A stretch of 64,000 bases of DNA from Arcobacter arenosus (GCF_005771535.1 NZ_VANU01000001.1:62001-126000), one strand, 5' to 3'. Counted from the stretch's first letter, positions 55,190 to 64,000 are shown. Numbers and translations: made by a program. Notes: generated by a model not told the origin, from the letters alone.

Positions 55190-56545
55190 TTAATGAGTTG
55201 TGCAAACAGAGCAAACATCAAAACTTCTTAATACAATTTTTGCCTTTTCAATAGAGTCATTTCCTATAATTGCTTTTTGAGCAATTGAATAATTATCTTT
55301 ATCTCCTGGACCTAAATTCCATACAGTTGGAGTAATTACATTATATGAATCTATTTTTCCATATTTGATTTTTACTTCATGATATAAAGAACCACGACTT
55401 GCCTCAACAGATGATATACCTGTTGTTTCATCTACCATATTAAAAGAAAATTTTGGTTTTATATAACTTTGTTCTGAGATATCAATTTGTTTTATTAATT
55501 CTTTTGTTTTATGTAATAAATATGCAAACTCATCCATTCTAGCCATTACTCTTGTTAGAACAGAATCATCAAATTTTTTATTTAATTTTGTAATAAATTT
55601 TCTTTCATTTATCACAGCTCTTGCAAGGGGTCCAGTCTCATAAAAATTATCTAAATACTTAACATTTTTTGCCCAACCATATGCTTGGCTAGACTCTTTA
55701 TTTGAATCAACATTAAATGTGTATCTAGTACTTTCACAAATATTTTTAAAATCCAAATTACAATTTAATCTTTTATTCTTTTTTCCTGCTTTAAAAGATA
55801 TAGAATTTGTAAGGGCAATAAATCTATTATATGCTTTTCCAATATTATGGAAATCTTTTTCAAAACTTATATCAATAAAATCTTTTAAATCTAAACCGAT
55901 TTTTTCTAAATCTGATTCACTATTAAAAGACAAATACTCATCAAAAGAGACTCCTGCAAACTCTTCTTCAAAAAATCTAATTGCATTATCAAGATAGTTT
56001 TCCATGGTAGTTAAATCTAAAAGAGTAGGATCACTCATAACCCCACCAGGAGTCATATAAGATGTATGTGGCCATTGTCCTCCAATAATTGCAAGGGATT
56101 TTATAATCTCACTAGCTATTGCAGTTCCTTTTAGCCATTTCTTACCTGAAAATGGTTCATAATTTGAATATTCTTTTTTTGAAAGTTTTGCCATATCTGG
56201 CATAATAAATAAATAAAACCATTTAATATGCGAATCAATCATCTCAATATTTAGACCAATTTCCCGTAATAGTTTGGCTTTATTTGTTACAGTTAATTTT
56301 TCACCCATATTTTCATAAGCATTTTCAAGGGCATCAACAGTTGCTTTTAAATGGGCCTGTCCACAAATTCCACAGATTCTAGGAGTATAAACAAGTGCAT
56401 CAAGTGCAGACTTTCCTTCTAAAATAAATTCAAAACCTCTAAAGTTTAAAAATTCCATTCTAGCATCGTTTATAATCCCATCATCCCAAGAGCAAACAAG
56501 TTTCGCTTCCCCTTCAATTCTTTCTACTAAGTCAACTGTTTTCAT
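55190..56545 (-). CDS. H2-sensor-type soluble hydrogenase large subunit (HupV/HoxC-like)
   Basis: 451 residues, much shorter than HydB. The nickel motifs are RIC58GIC61GQAH and DVC445SVC448TTH451, where His451 is the last residue, so no C-terminal extension exists and no endopeptidase is needed. Gas-channel positions are Ile60 (CGIC) and Phe113 (WFYLFI) in place of Val and Leu. This pair narrows the channel and gives oxygen insensitivity in Ralstonia HoxC and Rhodobacter HupV. It is therefore a regulatory or low-turnover group 2 enzyme, probably cytoplasmic. The small-subunit gene lies 690 bases upstream on the same strand with an opposite-strand gene between. Confidence 0.85.
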   Translation of the reverse strand: MKTVDLVERIEGEAKLVCSWDDGIINDARMEFLNFRGFEFILEGKSALDALVYTPRICGICGQAHLKATVDALENAYENMGEKLTVTNKAKLLREIGLNIEMIDSHIKWFYLFIMPDMAKLSKKEYSNYEPFSGKKWLKGTAIASEIIKSLAIIGGQWPHTSYMTPGGVMSDPTLLDLTTMENYLDNAIRFFEEEFAGVSFDEYLSFNSESDLEKIGLDLKDFIDISFEKDFHNIGKAYNRFIALTNSISFKAGKKNKRLNCNLDFKNICESTRYTFNVDSNKESSQAYGWAKNVKYLDNFYETGPLARAVINERKFITKLNKKFDDSVLTRVMARMDEFAYLLHKTKELIKQIDISEQSYIKPKFSFNMVDETTGISSVEASRGSLYHEVKIKYGKIDSYNVITPTVWNLGPGDKDNYSIAQKAIIGNDSIEKAKIVLRSFDVCSVCTTH

Positions 56546-56561
56546 ATTTCCCTTTCATGAG

Positions 56562-56590
56562 TTGAGATTTTATCATAAATTGATTATAAT
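56562..56590 (+). promoter_or_regulatory. Predicted promoter of the LapG-like gene
   Basis: TTGAGA (56562-56567) and TATAAT (56585-56590) are 17 bases apart. The expected start of transcription is at or next to the ATG at 56597, which would make a leaderless mRNA. No ribosome site is visible before this ATG. Confidence 0.5.
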
Positions 56591-56596
56591 TCACCA

Positions 56597-57247
56597 ATGA
56601 AAAACTTATTACTAATTATATTATTAACTACAACTTTACTCTTTTCTTCTACCTTAGAAGATTTAAAAATTACAGATGATGATTTTATTAAAATATCTCA
56701 CTCTTCACAAAAAAATAATATATTTGAAAGAATTAATGATTTGATACAATTAAAAAAATCATTAAGTGATGTTGATGATGACTTTATAAAACTTAATGAA
56801 GTTAATGATTTTTATAATACTTATCCATATATAAGCGATGAAACTATTTATAACAAGAAAGATTACTGGGCAACTAGAAAAGAGTTTATAATTAAAGGTG
56901 CAGGAGACTGTGAGGATTTTGTTATAGCCAAATATTTTACTTTGATTGAAGTTGGTGTTGATGAATCAAAACTTTCAGTGATACATAATCTTCATAACAA
57001 TGAATATCATTTGGTTTTAGGATACCAAGAAGAACCACATTCTGAACTATTTATTTTAGATAGTATAAATAAAGAGATTTTACCCCTAACAAAAAGAGAG
57101 GATATTTTAGTTTTACATACTCTAGAAACTATTGATTTAAATAATAAAGAGATAGATATTTTATCTGATATAAAAAATTTGAGTAATTATAAATGGACTA
57201 AAATTTATTTAAGTTCAAAAAACAAAAAAATTAAATTAATCAATTAG
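56597..57247 (+). CDS. Transglutaminase-like cysteine peptidase (BTLCP/LapG family)
   Basis: 216 residues with a signal peptide (LLLIILLTTTLLFSS), predicted periplasmic. The catalytic triad is in order: C105 in GAGDCEDFV, H138 in NEYHLVLGY, D155 in FILDSI. LapG in Pseudomonas cleaves the N-terminus of large adhesins when cyclic di-GMP is low; the substrate here is unknown and no LapD-type receptor is next to it. It lies between and opposite to the two soluble hydrogenase genes and its 3' end overlaps the small-subunit gene by 12 bases. Confidence 0.83.
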   Translation: MKNLLLIILLTTTLLFSSTLEDLKITDDDFIKISHSSQKNNIFERINDLIQLKKSLSDVDDDFIKLNEVNDFYNTYPYISDETIYNKKDYWATRKEFIIKGAGDCEDFVIAKYFTLIEVGVDESKLSVIHNLHNNEYHLVLGYQEEPHSELFILDSINKEILPLTKREDILVLHTLETIDLNNKEIDILSDIKNLSNYKWTKIYLSSKNKKIKLIN

Positions 57248-58129
57248 CTTTTTGTGAAGTCTTTCAATTTTGAAAGTTTTTGCAATACCTGTTATTGATA
57301 AATATGCTCTTTTATTTATTCCAATTGGCACTTCATCTGGTATACCAATATTCTTTTTAGTTTCAAACATATTATCCCTTGGGAAATCAAATTCTGTACA
57401 ACCAATACAAGGCATTCCTGCCCTTGTTTTTGTACTAACATCATTCCAAAGTACTTTATTACAATTTGAGTGTGTCATAGGTCCCCTACATCCCTGCTCG
57501 TAAAATAAACATCCCTCTTTTGCTCCAAATGAACCCTCAACTTTCCATTCAAAGTATTCATTTCTAGTACAACCATGATGAGCTAAACCATAATATAACT
57601 CTTTTGGACGACCTAATTCATCTAAGGCAATTTTTTTATACTGTACTAATGAAAATAGTGTTTGAAATATCCACTCAGGATGAACAGGACAACCAGTAAG
57701 ATTTACAATTGGATGTTTTAAAATATATAGATTTTCTGTTTCAAGTGAATCTTGAAGACCTTTTATTGTTTTATTCTCTTCAAATTTTTGATGTAGTCCA
57801 CCATAAGAGGCACATGAGCCAATAGCAATTACATATTTACTTTTTTTGATAAGTTTGTTAAATAGGTCATATGTAGTAGAATCGGAGATAGTAAAAAATT
57901 TTTCATCTTTACTTATTGCACCCTCAACTAATAAAAAATCAATCTTCTCATTTGAATTAACTATTTCTTTTAAAGATACATCAGTACTTAAAGATGGATG
58001 ATAAATCAAATCAAAAGATTTAAAAAAAAGCGCTAACCTATTTTCGTTAGCACTTAAAAATGAATGGGTATTTCCATTGCAAGTTACAGCTTGAAACCAT
58101 AAAACTTTAGGTTTTTTATTATTCTTCAT
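57236..58129 (-). CDS. H2-sensor-type soluble hydrogenase small subunit (HupU/HoxB-like)
   Basis: 297 residues without Tat or Sec signal and without a C-terminal membrane helix, so cytoplasmic. The proximal motif is C17-N-G-N20-THSFL, the C-x-G-N form known from group 2 uptake and related enzymes. Other ligands are GSCASYGG and TGCPVHP. The distal and medial segment is HHGCTRN ... CLFYEQGCRGPMTHSNC ... CIGCTEFDF. It overlaps the TetR gene by 11 bases, so the two are cotranslated. It pairs with the large subunit at 55190-56545. Confidence 0.86.
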   Translation of the reverse strand: MKNNKKPKVLWFQAVTCNGNTHSFLSANENRLALFFKSFDLIYHPSLSTDVSLKEIVNSNEKIDFLLVEGAISKDEKFFTISDSTTYDLFNKLIKKSKYVIAIGSCASYGGLHQKFEENKTIKGLQDSLETENLYILKHPIVNLTGCPVHPEWIFQTLFSLVQYKKIALDELGRPKELYYGLAHHGCTRNEYFEWKVEGSFGAKEGCLFYEQGCRGPMTHSNCNKVLWNDVSTKTRAGMPCIGCTEFDFPRDNMFETKKNIGIPDEVPIGINKRAYLSITGIAKTFKIERLHKKLID

Positions 58130-58709
58130 ACTTTAAAGCTCTATAGATATTTTCTGCAACTTCATCTGCATAATCCATAATATCTTTATCTAAAACTTTT
58201 TCTCCAGTAAGAAAAGCAAATCCACCTAATGCTCCCATGATCATACCAAATGCAGGGAAGAAATTTTGTTGTCTAAACTCCTTCTTAGCAGCACCTTCAT
58301 CAAGTAAAATCATAACTTCAGTAACAAAATCACTAACGCAAAGGAAACCTTCACATCCATCACCAAAAACTTCTCTATTTGAAAGATATACTCTTAAAAA
58401 GTATTCTATAACCTCTGGCGATTTTTTTACATTTTCAAGATATTTCCTTGTAAACTCAAAGATTTTATCTTTTGAAGAGATATCCATTTGGTTTATCTCT
58501 CTTAACTCTATTGCCAATACATTAGTTGAGTATTTTATGGCATATTTAGCTAACTCTTCTTTTGACTTGAAATAGTTATACATATTACCAACACTCATTT
58601 TCATAGCTTTTGCAATATCTGGAATTGTTGTATTATAAAAACCATTTTTTGAAAAAAGTTTCAAAGAGTTTTCTATAATATTATTCTTTTTTTCTTCTTT
58701 TGCAGACAC
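58119..58709 (-). CDS. TetR-family regulator linked to the hydrogenases
   Basis: 196 residues. The N-terminal TetR helix-turn-helix spans about residues 10-56 (ENSLKLFSKNGFYNTTIPDIAKAMKMSVGNMYNYFKSKEEL in outline, with the typical G-x-Y-N-T and Y-x-Y-F-K-S-K-E). The helical C-terminal ligand domain has two Cys (GDGCEGFLC) that might respond to redox or metals. It heads an operon with the soluble hydrogenase small subunit. A palindrome at 58789-58804, about 80 bases upstream, matches sites at both hydA promoters, so autoregulation plus control of both hydrogenases is inferred. Confidence 0.88.
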   Translation of the reverse strand: MSAKEEKKNNIIENSLKLFSKNGFYNTTIPDIAKAMKMSVGNMYNYFKSKEELAKYAIKYSTNVLAIELREINQMDISSKDKIFEFTRKYLENVKKSPEVIEYFLRVYLSNREVFGDGCEGFLCVSDFVTEVMILLDEGAAKKEFRQQNFFPAFGMIMGALGGFAFLTGEKVLDKDIMDYADEVAENIYRALKYEE

Positions 58710-58788
58710 AATAAATCCTTTTAAGGAAGCTTACTAAACTTTCAAATTGTATTATTATTCAAATTATATTATTAATAAGATAAATAGT

Positions 58789-58804
58789 AAATGAATATTC
58801 ATGA
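58789..58804. promoter_or_regulatory. Palindromic operator upstream of the TetR gene
   Basis: AAATGAATATTCATGA contains the perfect 12-base core ATGAATATTCAT (58791-58802), identical to the core at hydA1. Its place upstream of the TetR gene is typical of self-regulation. Confidence 0.62.
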
Positions 58805-58828
58805 AAACTCAAGCATATGCTTGAGTTT
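58805..58828 (-). terminator. Hairpin after acnB
   Basis: A 24-base perfect palindrome (arms AAACTCAAGCAT / ATGCTTGAGTTT) 6 bases beyond the acnB stop. On the minus strand it runs into a short T stretch. It directly abuts the TetR-gene operator. Confidence 0.7.
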
Positions 58829-58833
58829 CATTA

Positions 58834-61410
58834 TTATCTTGAAGTAACTAATGTAGTTAAGTGGTCAGTAGAAACTTGGTGGAAGTTTAAGTATTTATAA
58901 ACCCCATCTTTGTTTTCTTCTGTAATTTTCTTAGGAACAATTTCCATATATTCTTCTACAGTTGGAAGTCTTCCAAGTAATGCAGATACCGCAGCCATTT
59001 CTGCAGAACCTAAGTATACTTTAGAGTTTTTACCAAGTCTATTATCAAAGTTTCTTGTAGAAGTAGAGAATACAACTGATCCTTCACTTACTTGTGCTTG
59101 GTTACCCATACATAAAGAACATCCAGGGATTTCTAGTCTTGCACCAGCTGCTGCAAAAATTGCATAATAACCCTCTTCAGTTAATTGAGCTTCATCCATT
59201 TTTGTTGGAGGAGCAACCCATAATTTAGCAGGAACTTCACCCTCACCTTTAAGAACTTCACCTAAAGCTCTGAAAAGACCAATATTAGTCATACAAGAAC
59301 CAACAAATACCTCTTCAATTTTCTTAGGTCTAGAATCATCAGCTAAAATCTCAGAAATTGTAGCAACATCATCTGGATCGTTTGGACAAGCTAAGATTGG
59401 TTCAGTAATTGTATTTAAGTCAATTTCGATAACTGCTTTATATTCAGCATCTGCATCTGGCTCAATTAATTCTGGATTTGCTAACCATTCTTTCATTTTG
59501 TCAGCTCTTCTTTGAAGAGTTCTAGCATCTTCATAACCCTCTTCAATCATTTTTTCAATTAAAGCGATATTTGAAGATAAGTACTCAATAATTGGTTCTT
59601 TATTTAATTGAACAGAACAAGCTGCTGCTGATCTTTCTGCTGCTGCATCAGATAATTCAAATGCTTGCTCAACTTTTAAATCTGGTAAACCTTGGATTTC
59701 AATAATTGTACCAGCAAAAACATTCTTTTTATTTTTCTTAGGAACAGTTAATAAACCATCTTGAATTGCTTGATATGGAATAGCGTTAACTAAATCTCTT
59801 AAAGTAATTCCTGGTTGCATTTCACCTTTAAATTTAACTAATACAGACTCTGGCATAGTTAATGGCATCATACCAGTAACACCAGCAAATGCAATAAGAC
59901 CAGAACCAGCTGGGAATGAGATACCAATTGGGAATCTTGTGTGAGAATCTCCACCTGTTCCAACTGTATCTGGTAAACATAATCTATTTAACCATGAGTG
60001 AATAACACCATCACCTGGCTTAAGTGTAACACCACCTCTTGAGTTGATGAAATCTGGTAAAGTATGTCTTAATTTAATATCTGCTGGTTTTGGATAAGCA
60101 GCAGTGTGACAGAATGATTGCATAACCATATCAGCACCAAAAGATAATGCTGCAAGCTCTTTAATCTCATCTCTTGTCATTGGTCCAGTTGTATCTTGAG
60201 ATCCAACAGTTGTAGCGATTGGCTCAACGTACATACCAGGTCTAACACCTTCCATACCACAAGCTCTACCTACCATTTTTTGTGCTTGAGAGAATCCTTT
60301 TCCAGAATCAGCTGGTTGCTCAGGAGTAATGAACATATCAGATGCTCCTAAACCTAAAGTTTCTCTAGCTTTTGCAGTTAAACCTTTACCAATAATTAAA
60401 GGAATTCTTCCCCCTGCTCTCATCTCATCTGTTAATGTATTTGGAGCTAATTTAAATTCTGAAACAACTTCACCATTTTTAAGGATTTGTCCAGCATATG
60501 GTTTTACAATAATTTCATCACCAGTTTCTAATTCATCAACTGGAGCTTGGATTGGTAAACATCCTGAATCTTCTGCAGTATTGAAGAAAATTGGAGCAAT
60601 AATAGAACCAATTACAACACCACCTGTTCTTTTATTTGGAACACCTGGAATATCTCTACCCATATGCCATTGAACAGAGTTAATACCTGATTTTCTTGAA
60701 GAACCAGTACCAACTACATCTCCAACGTAAGCTAAAGGATTACCCATAGCTCTTAATTCTTCCATTTTTTCTAATGGTTTTTCCATTCTTGATTGTAACA
60801 TTGCAGTTGCATGTAATGGGATATCTGGTCTTGTAAACGCAACAGTTGCAGGAGATAAATCATCTGTGTTTGTTTCACCAGGAATTTTGTAAACAGTTAA
60901 TTTAATTTCTTCTTCTAAAGCTGGTTTGTTTGTGAACCACTCAGCATTTGCCCATGATTCAATTACTTCTTTTGCTTTTTCATTTCCAGCATCCATTAAA
61001 TCTTTTACATCATTGAATGCATCGTATACTAAGATAGTGTTTTTTAATTGTGTAGCTGCAATATCTGCAACCTCTTCAACTTTTAGAGCATCGATTAATG
61101 GAGTAACATTAAATCCACCCATCATAGTTCCAAGAATCTCAACAGCTTCAGTTTTTGAAATCACTGAACATGTTACATTTCCTTGTACAATATCATTTAA
61201 AAATGCAGCTTTTACATATGCTGCATCATCAACACCTGGATTAATTTTATTTTTGAATAATTCTAAACAGTAATCTGCTTCCTCAACAGTATCTGCTTTT
61301 AATAATTCAACTAGCTGTGCAGTTTCTTCCGCAGTTAAAGCTAGTGGTGGTAATCCACCTTCATTTAATCTCTCTTGTGTATGTGCTTTATAAGTAGCTA
61401 ATAAACTCAT
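58834..61410 (-). CDS. acnB: Aconitate hydratase B
   Basis: 858 residues. Interconverts citrate and isocitrate in the oxidative and reductive TCA cycle, using a [4Fe-4S] cluster. The AcnB order is seen: N-terminal HEAT-like domain (about 1-160), swivel domain with [12 protein letters not shown], then the catalytic domains with DSHTRFPIG and cluster Cys in SCMTNIG and GCSLCMGN. The N-terminal swivel arrangement distinguishes AcnB from AcnA. It starts next to a divergent control region with repeated motifs. Confidence 0.97.
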   Translation of the reverse strand: MSLLATYKAHTQERLNEGGLPPLALTAEETAQLVELLKADTVEEADYCLELFKNKINPGVDDAAYVKAAFLNDIVQGNVTCSVISKTEAVEILGTMMGGFNVTPLIDALKVEEVADIAATQLKNTILVYDAFNDVKDLMDAGNEKAKEVIESWANAEWFTNKPALEEEIKLTVYKIPGETNTDDLSPATVAFTRPDIPLHATAMLQSRMEKPLEKMEELRAMGNPLAYVGDVVGTGSSRKSGINSVQWHMGRDIPGVPNKRTGGVVIGSIIAPIFFNTAEDSGCLPIQAPVDELETGDEIIVKPYAGQILKNGEVVSEFKLAPNTLTDEMRAGGRIPLIIGKGLTAKARETLGLGASDMFITPEQPADSGKGFSQAQKMVGRACGMEGVRPGMYVEPIATTVGSQDTTGPMTRDEIKELAALSFGADMVMQSFCHTAAYPKPADIKLRHTLPDFINSRGGVTLKPGDGVIHSWLNRLCLPDTVGTGGDSHTRFPIGISFPAGSGLIAFAGVTGMMPLTMPESVLVKFKGEMQPGITLRDLVNAIPYQAIQDGLLTVPKKNKKNVFAGTIIEIQGLPDLKVEQAFELSDAAAERSAAACSVQLNKEPIIEYLSSNIALIEKMIEEGYEDARTLQRRADKMKEWLANPELIEPDADAEYKAVIEIDLNTITEPILACPNDPDDVATISEILADDSRPKKIEEVFVGSCMTNIGLFRALGEVLKGEGEVPAKLWVAPPTKMDEAQLTEEGYYAIFAAAGARLEIPGCSLCMGNQAQVSEGSVVFSTSTRNFDNRLGKNSKVYLGSAEMAAVSALLGRLPTVEEYMEIVPKKITEENKDGVYKYLNFHQVSTDHLTTLVTSR

Positions 61411-61728
61411 ATAGATTTCTCCTAGTAATTTTGTAGCACTAGTATAGCATAATGTTTATTTGCTTGAATGTACAATTTTTGTAAATAAGGATACATTTTT
61501 TTACAATTAAAATAAAAGTTACTAAAAGTAATACAATTTTTACATAAGATTACTATAAGTACACACAATTGCTATTAATTAAAAACAAAATCTAATCTTT
61601 GTATTTAAGTTTAATTTTTTTATTATGATTTTTAAAACTTCATTGTACAATTTTAGTACATTATTTTTTTGGATTGTACATGTTTTAGTAAATATATTTT
61701 TGTATAATAAAGTAATCAGGAGATTAAA
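61411..61728. promoter_or_regulatory. Divergent acnB/thioesterase control region with repeated TTGTACA motifs
   Basis: This 318-base gap has no gene. Three good copies of a motif near TTGTACAATTTTAGTAC lie at 61469-61486, 61643-61661 and 61674-61693, with looser copies near 61490-61507 and 61530-61545. Arms TGTAC / GTACA are 7-8 bases apart. The first copy lies next to the acnB promoter. The last covers the -35 region of the plus-strand promoter whose -10 is TATAAT at 61703-61708. The regulator is unknown. Confidence 0.55.
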
Positions 61729-62172
61729 ATGTTAAAAAAACTTGAAGAAAAACTTCATAGTGAAATACCTATGACAAAATATATGCAATTAACACTTGAA
61801 GAATTAAATGATAATAACTTAATTACAAAAGCTCCTCTAAAACCAAATATTAATGACAAAGGTACAGGTTTTGCAGGAAGTTTAAATACAATTGCCACAA
61901 TTTCAGCTTGGTGTGTATGTTATTTAGAAGCTTCAAAATTGGGCTTAGATAATTGTATGATTGCAATAATAAAAAGTGATATATCATATAGAGCACCTAT
62001 TACAAAAGATTTTAAATGTATTAGCTATTTACCTTCAGAAGAACAGATAAAACTTTTTGAAAAAAAATTAAAAGAAAAAAATAGTTCATCTTTAAAAATC
62101 AAAGGGGAGATTATTGAAGATGGAAAACTTTGTTTAGATTTTGAAGGAATTTATGTAATAAAAAAAAGATAG
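61729..62172 (+). CDS. YiiD-type thioesterase, hotdog fold
   Basis: 147 residues, cytoplasmic, with the hotdog-fold pattern of the YiiD C-terminal family: PLKPNINDKGTGFAGSLNTIATISAW, then KSDISYRAPITKDF. It probably cleaves an acyl-CoA or acyl-carrier thioester; the substrate is not evident. AGGAG lies 7 bases before the ATG. It is the first of three plus-strand genes with short gaps. Confidence 0.8.
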   Translation: MLKKLEEKLHSEIPMTKYMQLTLEELNDNNLITKAPLKPNINDKGTGFAGSLNTIATISAWCVCYLEASKLGLDNCMIAIIKSDISYRAPITKDFKCISYLPSEEQIKLFEKKLKEKNSSSLKIKGEIIEDGKLCLDFEGIYVIKKR

Positions 62173-62209
62173 TTCACATTTTTTCTACAAAGGCATGATA
62201 TAATTTATT

Positions 62210-62956
62210 ATGAAAAGATTTATTACTTTATTATTTATTTTTACTAATTGTATACTTTTTGCCAAAACAATAGAAGCAAACTACTCAATAAGCTATGGCT
62301 CATTTTTAGATTTAGGTATTGCACATACAAAATTAACTTATAATAAAAGTGACTATGAGATTATGATTGAAGCTAAAACCACTGGTATAGCAAAAATTTT
62401 AACTAATAATAGGATAGAAATTTATAAAAGCGTAGGTAGTTTTATTGATAATAAATTTATCCCTAAAAAATTTGTAAAAATCAAGAAAAACAACAATAGT
62501 TCAAGAATGAAAGAATATACCTTTGATTATAAGAATAAAAAAATTCTAGTTAAGACTACAAATGAAGGTATTAAAAAAAGTGTTAACAATGAACTGAAAT
62601 TTGAAAATAAAACTTTTTACAATGAACATAAAGATGAGCTTGGTTTTTTCACAAAAAATGATTTATTGTCACTATTTTTTAACTTAAAAGAACTAATAGA
62701 ATTTAAAGAGGGAAAGAGTTATTCCTTTAGTGCAGTTGGAGCAAATAAAATAGATGGAAAAATTAATTTATTTATCCCTTCAAAAGAGAAAAAACTTATT
62801 GTTTACATAAATCAAAAAATTTTTGGTAGTGAAAAAGGGGAGCTTTTATTATCTTTAAATAATGAAGGTTTTTGTAGTATTGCTATTTTAAAAGATGTAG
62901 TCTTTTTTGGCGATATTATTGGAGAAATGACAGATTTTAAAATAAATAAAGGATAA
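62210..62956 (+). CDS. DUF3108 exported protein
   Basis: 248 residues with signal peptide (FITLLFIFTNCILFA). The beta-rich body has the DUF3108 pattern (ANYSISYGSFLDLGIAHTKLTY ... DELGFFTKNDLLSLFFNL). Members are predicted periplasmic, of unknown function. It lies 37 bases after the thioesterase gene and 2 before the M48 protease gene. Confidence 0.8.
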   Translation: MKRFITLLFIFTNCILFAKTIEANYSISYGSFLDLGIAHTKLTYNKSDYEIMIEAKTTGIAKILTNNRIEIYKSVGSFIDNKFIPKKFVKIKKNNNSSRMKEYTFDYKNKKILVKTTNEGIKKSVNNELKFENKTFYNEHKDELGFFTKNDLLSLFFNLKELIEFKEGKSYSFSAVGANKIDGKINLFIPSKEKKLIVYINQKIFGSEKGELLLSLNNEGFCSIAILKDVVFFGDIIGEMTDFKINKG

Positions 62957-62958
62957 AA

Positions 62959-63771
62959 ATGAAAAGAAATTTATTTCTATTGTTCACACTTTCTATATTA
63001 ATAACAGGTTGTACTAATAAAGCTCCCTATACACAAAGAAGTCAGATGATATTACTTTCACACTCACAGGAGATGGCTTTAGGTGAACAATCATACAAAG
63101 AAACTTTAAAAAAATCTGATGTAATAACAAATACAATAGAATCAAGAAGAATAAAATCAATTGGTCAAAGAATTGCTAATGTTGTTAATAGAAGTGATTA
63201 TAAATGGGAATTTAACTTAGTTAAAAATGAGGCAAAAAATGCATTTTGCCTACCTGGAGGAAAAGTTGTTGTATATACAGGTATACTAGAAGTTGCCAAA
63301 AATGATGACCAATTAGCAACTGTTATGTCCCATGAAATTGCCCATGCCCTTGCAAGACATGGAGCTGAAAGAATGAGTACAGGGATGGTTGCACAAGGGG
63401 CACAATTAATAGGAAATATACTTATTAGTTCAAAAGCTCCCCATCTATCACAATCTTTTAATATTGCTTATGGCTTAGGTGCCCAATATGGAGTTTTATT
63501 ACCTTATGGAAGGATTCAAGAAAATGAAGCAGATGAAATAGGAATATATCTTATGCATGAAGCAGGATATAATGTTTATGAAGCTTTAAATTTCTGGCAA
63601 AATATGAGTAAAGGGAAAAAAGAAAGTATAGAATTTTTATCAACCCATCCAAGTTCAACAACAAGAATTGCTAATATTAAAAAAGCCATCTCTAAAATTG
63701 AAAAAACACAAAATCAGACAATTAAAAAACCAATTATAAATAGTAATATGTTAGGGAATAAAATAAATTAA
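62959..63771 (+). CDS. M48-family metalloprotease lipoprotein
   Basis: 270 residues. Lipobox LITG|C18. Zinc protease motif H125-E126-IA-H129 and a downstream Glu in ENEADE (about residue 193). It is related to the E. coli envelope proteases LoiP and BepA, without the TPR domain of BepA. It is predicted at the periplasmic face of the outer membrane for envelope quality control. AAAGGA lies a few bases before the ATG. Confidence 0.9.
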   Translation: MKRNLFLLFTLSILITGCTNKAPYTQRSQMILLSHSQEMALGEQSYKETLKKSDVITNTIESRRIKSIGQRIANVVNRSDYKWEFNLVKNEAKNAFCLPGGKVVVYTGILEVAKNDDQLATVMSHEIAHALARHGAERMSTGMVAQGAQLIGNILISSKAPHLSQSFNIAYGLGAQYGVLLPYGRIQENEADEIGIYLMHEAGYNVYEALNFWQNMSKGKKESIEFLSTHPSSTTRIANIKKAISKIEKTQNQTIKKPIINSNMLGNKIN

Positions 63772-63794
63772 AAGATAGAGAAACCTCTATCTTT
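63770..63794. terminator. Bidirectional terminator
   Basis: 11-base arms AAAAGATAGAG / CTCTATCTTTT with a 3-base loop, followed by more T. It lies between the convergent M48 and YebC-family genes. Confidence 0.88.
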
Positions 63795-63795
63795 T

Positions 63796-64000
63796 TTTAT
63801 GCTATATTAGTATAAACAGCTTGAACATCATCATCATCTTCAAGCTTTTCTAAAAGTTTACCAATCTCTTCTTGTTGTTCTTCTGTAAACTCTTGTGGAT
63901 TATTTGGAATTCTTTTTAATTCAGCTTTTGTAAGTTCAATACCTAAATCTTCAAATGCTTTATTTAATGTTCCAAAGTCAGTATATTCAGCTGTAACTAA
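63796..64000 (-). CDS. YebC/PmpR-family protein, C-terminal part
   Basis: The frame on the minus strand runs from the window edge to a TAA at 63796-63798, giving the last 67 codons. It reads [20 protein letters not shown], then ELKRIPNNP, and ends with the acidic [13 protein letters not shown]. This is the usual end of YebC-family proteins, known as DNA-binding regulators and as factors that help ribosomes at proline stretches. The N-terminal part is outside the window. Confidence 0.9.

Noticed and set aside
60329-61273. Two plus-strand frames of about 115 codons opposite acnB
   Set aside because: Antisense shadows of a highly conserved gene.

Overview
This is an AT-rich, gene-dense bacterial segment. 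The gene set points to an Arcobacter-like member of the Campylobacterota. The evidence is the Wolinella/Helicobacter-type hydABCDE gene order, the long TrmB form, an FtsEX-EnvC operon preceded by a fibronectin-type lipoprotein, and AcnB. The genus is inferred, not proven. No rRNA, tRNA, CRISPR array or intact insertion sequence was recognised.

Layout. (1) 1-5.5 kb: a plus-strand operon of partial rluA-family gene, FN3 lipoprotein, trmB, ftsE, ftsX and an envC-like gene (cell-division peptidoglycan control). A heme-c-motif diguanylate cyclase follows. (2) 7.5-11.9 kb, minus: dapD, priA, a pseudopilin and three small genes. (3) 12-25.1 kb, minus: a five-gene operon of exported proteins (CARDB protein, outer-membrane beta-barrel, a 2,723-residue repeat protein, a multi-FN3 protein, a lipoprotein). 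A histidine kinase/response regulator pair lies directly upstream. This is the least explained system in the window. (4) 27.7-32.4 kb: a complete liv-type amino-acid ABC transporter with an attenuator-like terminator after the binding protein gene. A Cache-domain diguanylate cyclase follows.

(5) 34.5-58.7 kb is a [NiFe]-hydrogenase island. It holds hypBCDEA, a divergent gene derived from an IS1595-type transposase, and two full hydABCDE modules (the first continuing into hypF). It also holds an H2-sensor-type soluble hydrogenase (HupU/HupV-like) and a TetR regulator overlapping hupU. The palindrome AAATGAATATTCATTT occurs at both hydA promoters and upstream of the TetR gene, which suggests one regulon. 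The large subunit of the soluble enzyme has the Ile/Phe gas-channel residues and missing C-terminal extension of regulatory hydrogenases, yet no partner kinase is nearby. The second membrane-bound enzyme has Asn in place of a proximal-cluster Cys.

(6) 58.8-64 kb: acnB, a 318-base divergent control region with repeated TTGTACA-type motifs, a thioesterase, a DUF3108 protein, an M48 lipoprotein protease and the end of a YebC-family gene.

How the parts fit. The Hyp proteins, HydD and HydE mature the two periplasm-facing uptake hydrogenases, which pass electrons from H2 through HydC cytochrome b to the quinone pool. HupUV and the TetR protein probably tune their expression.
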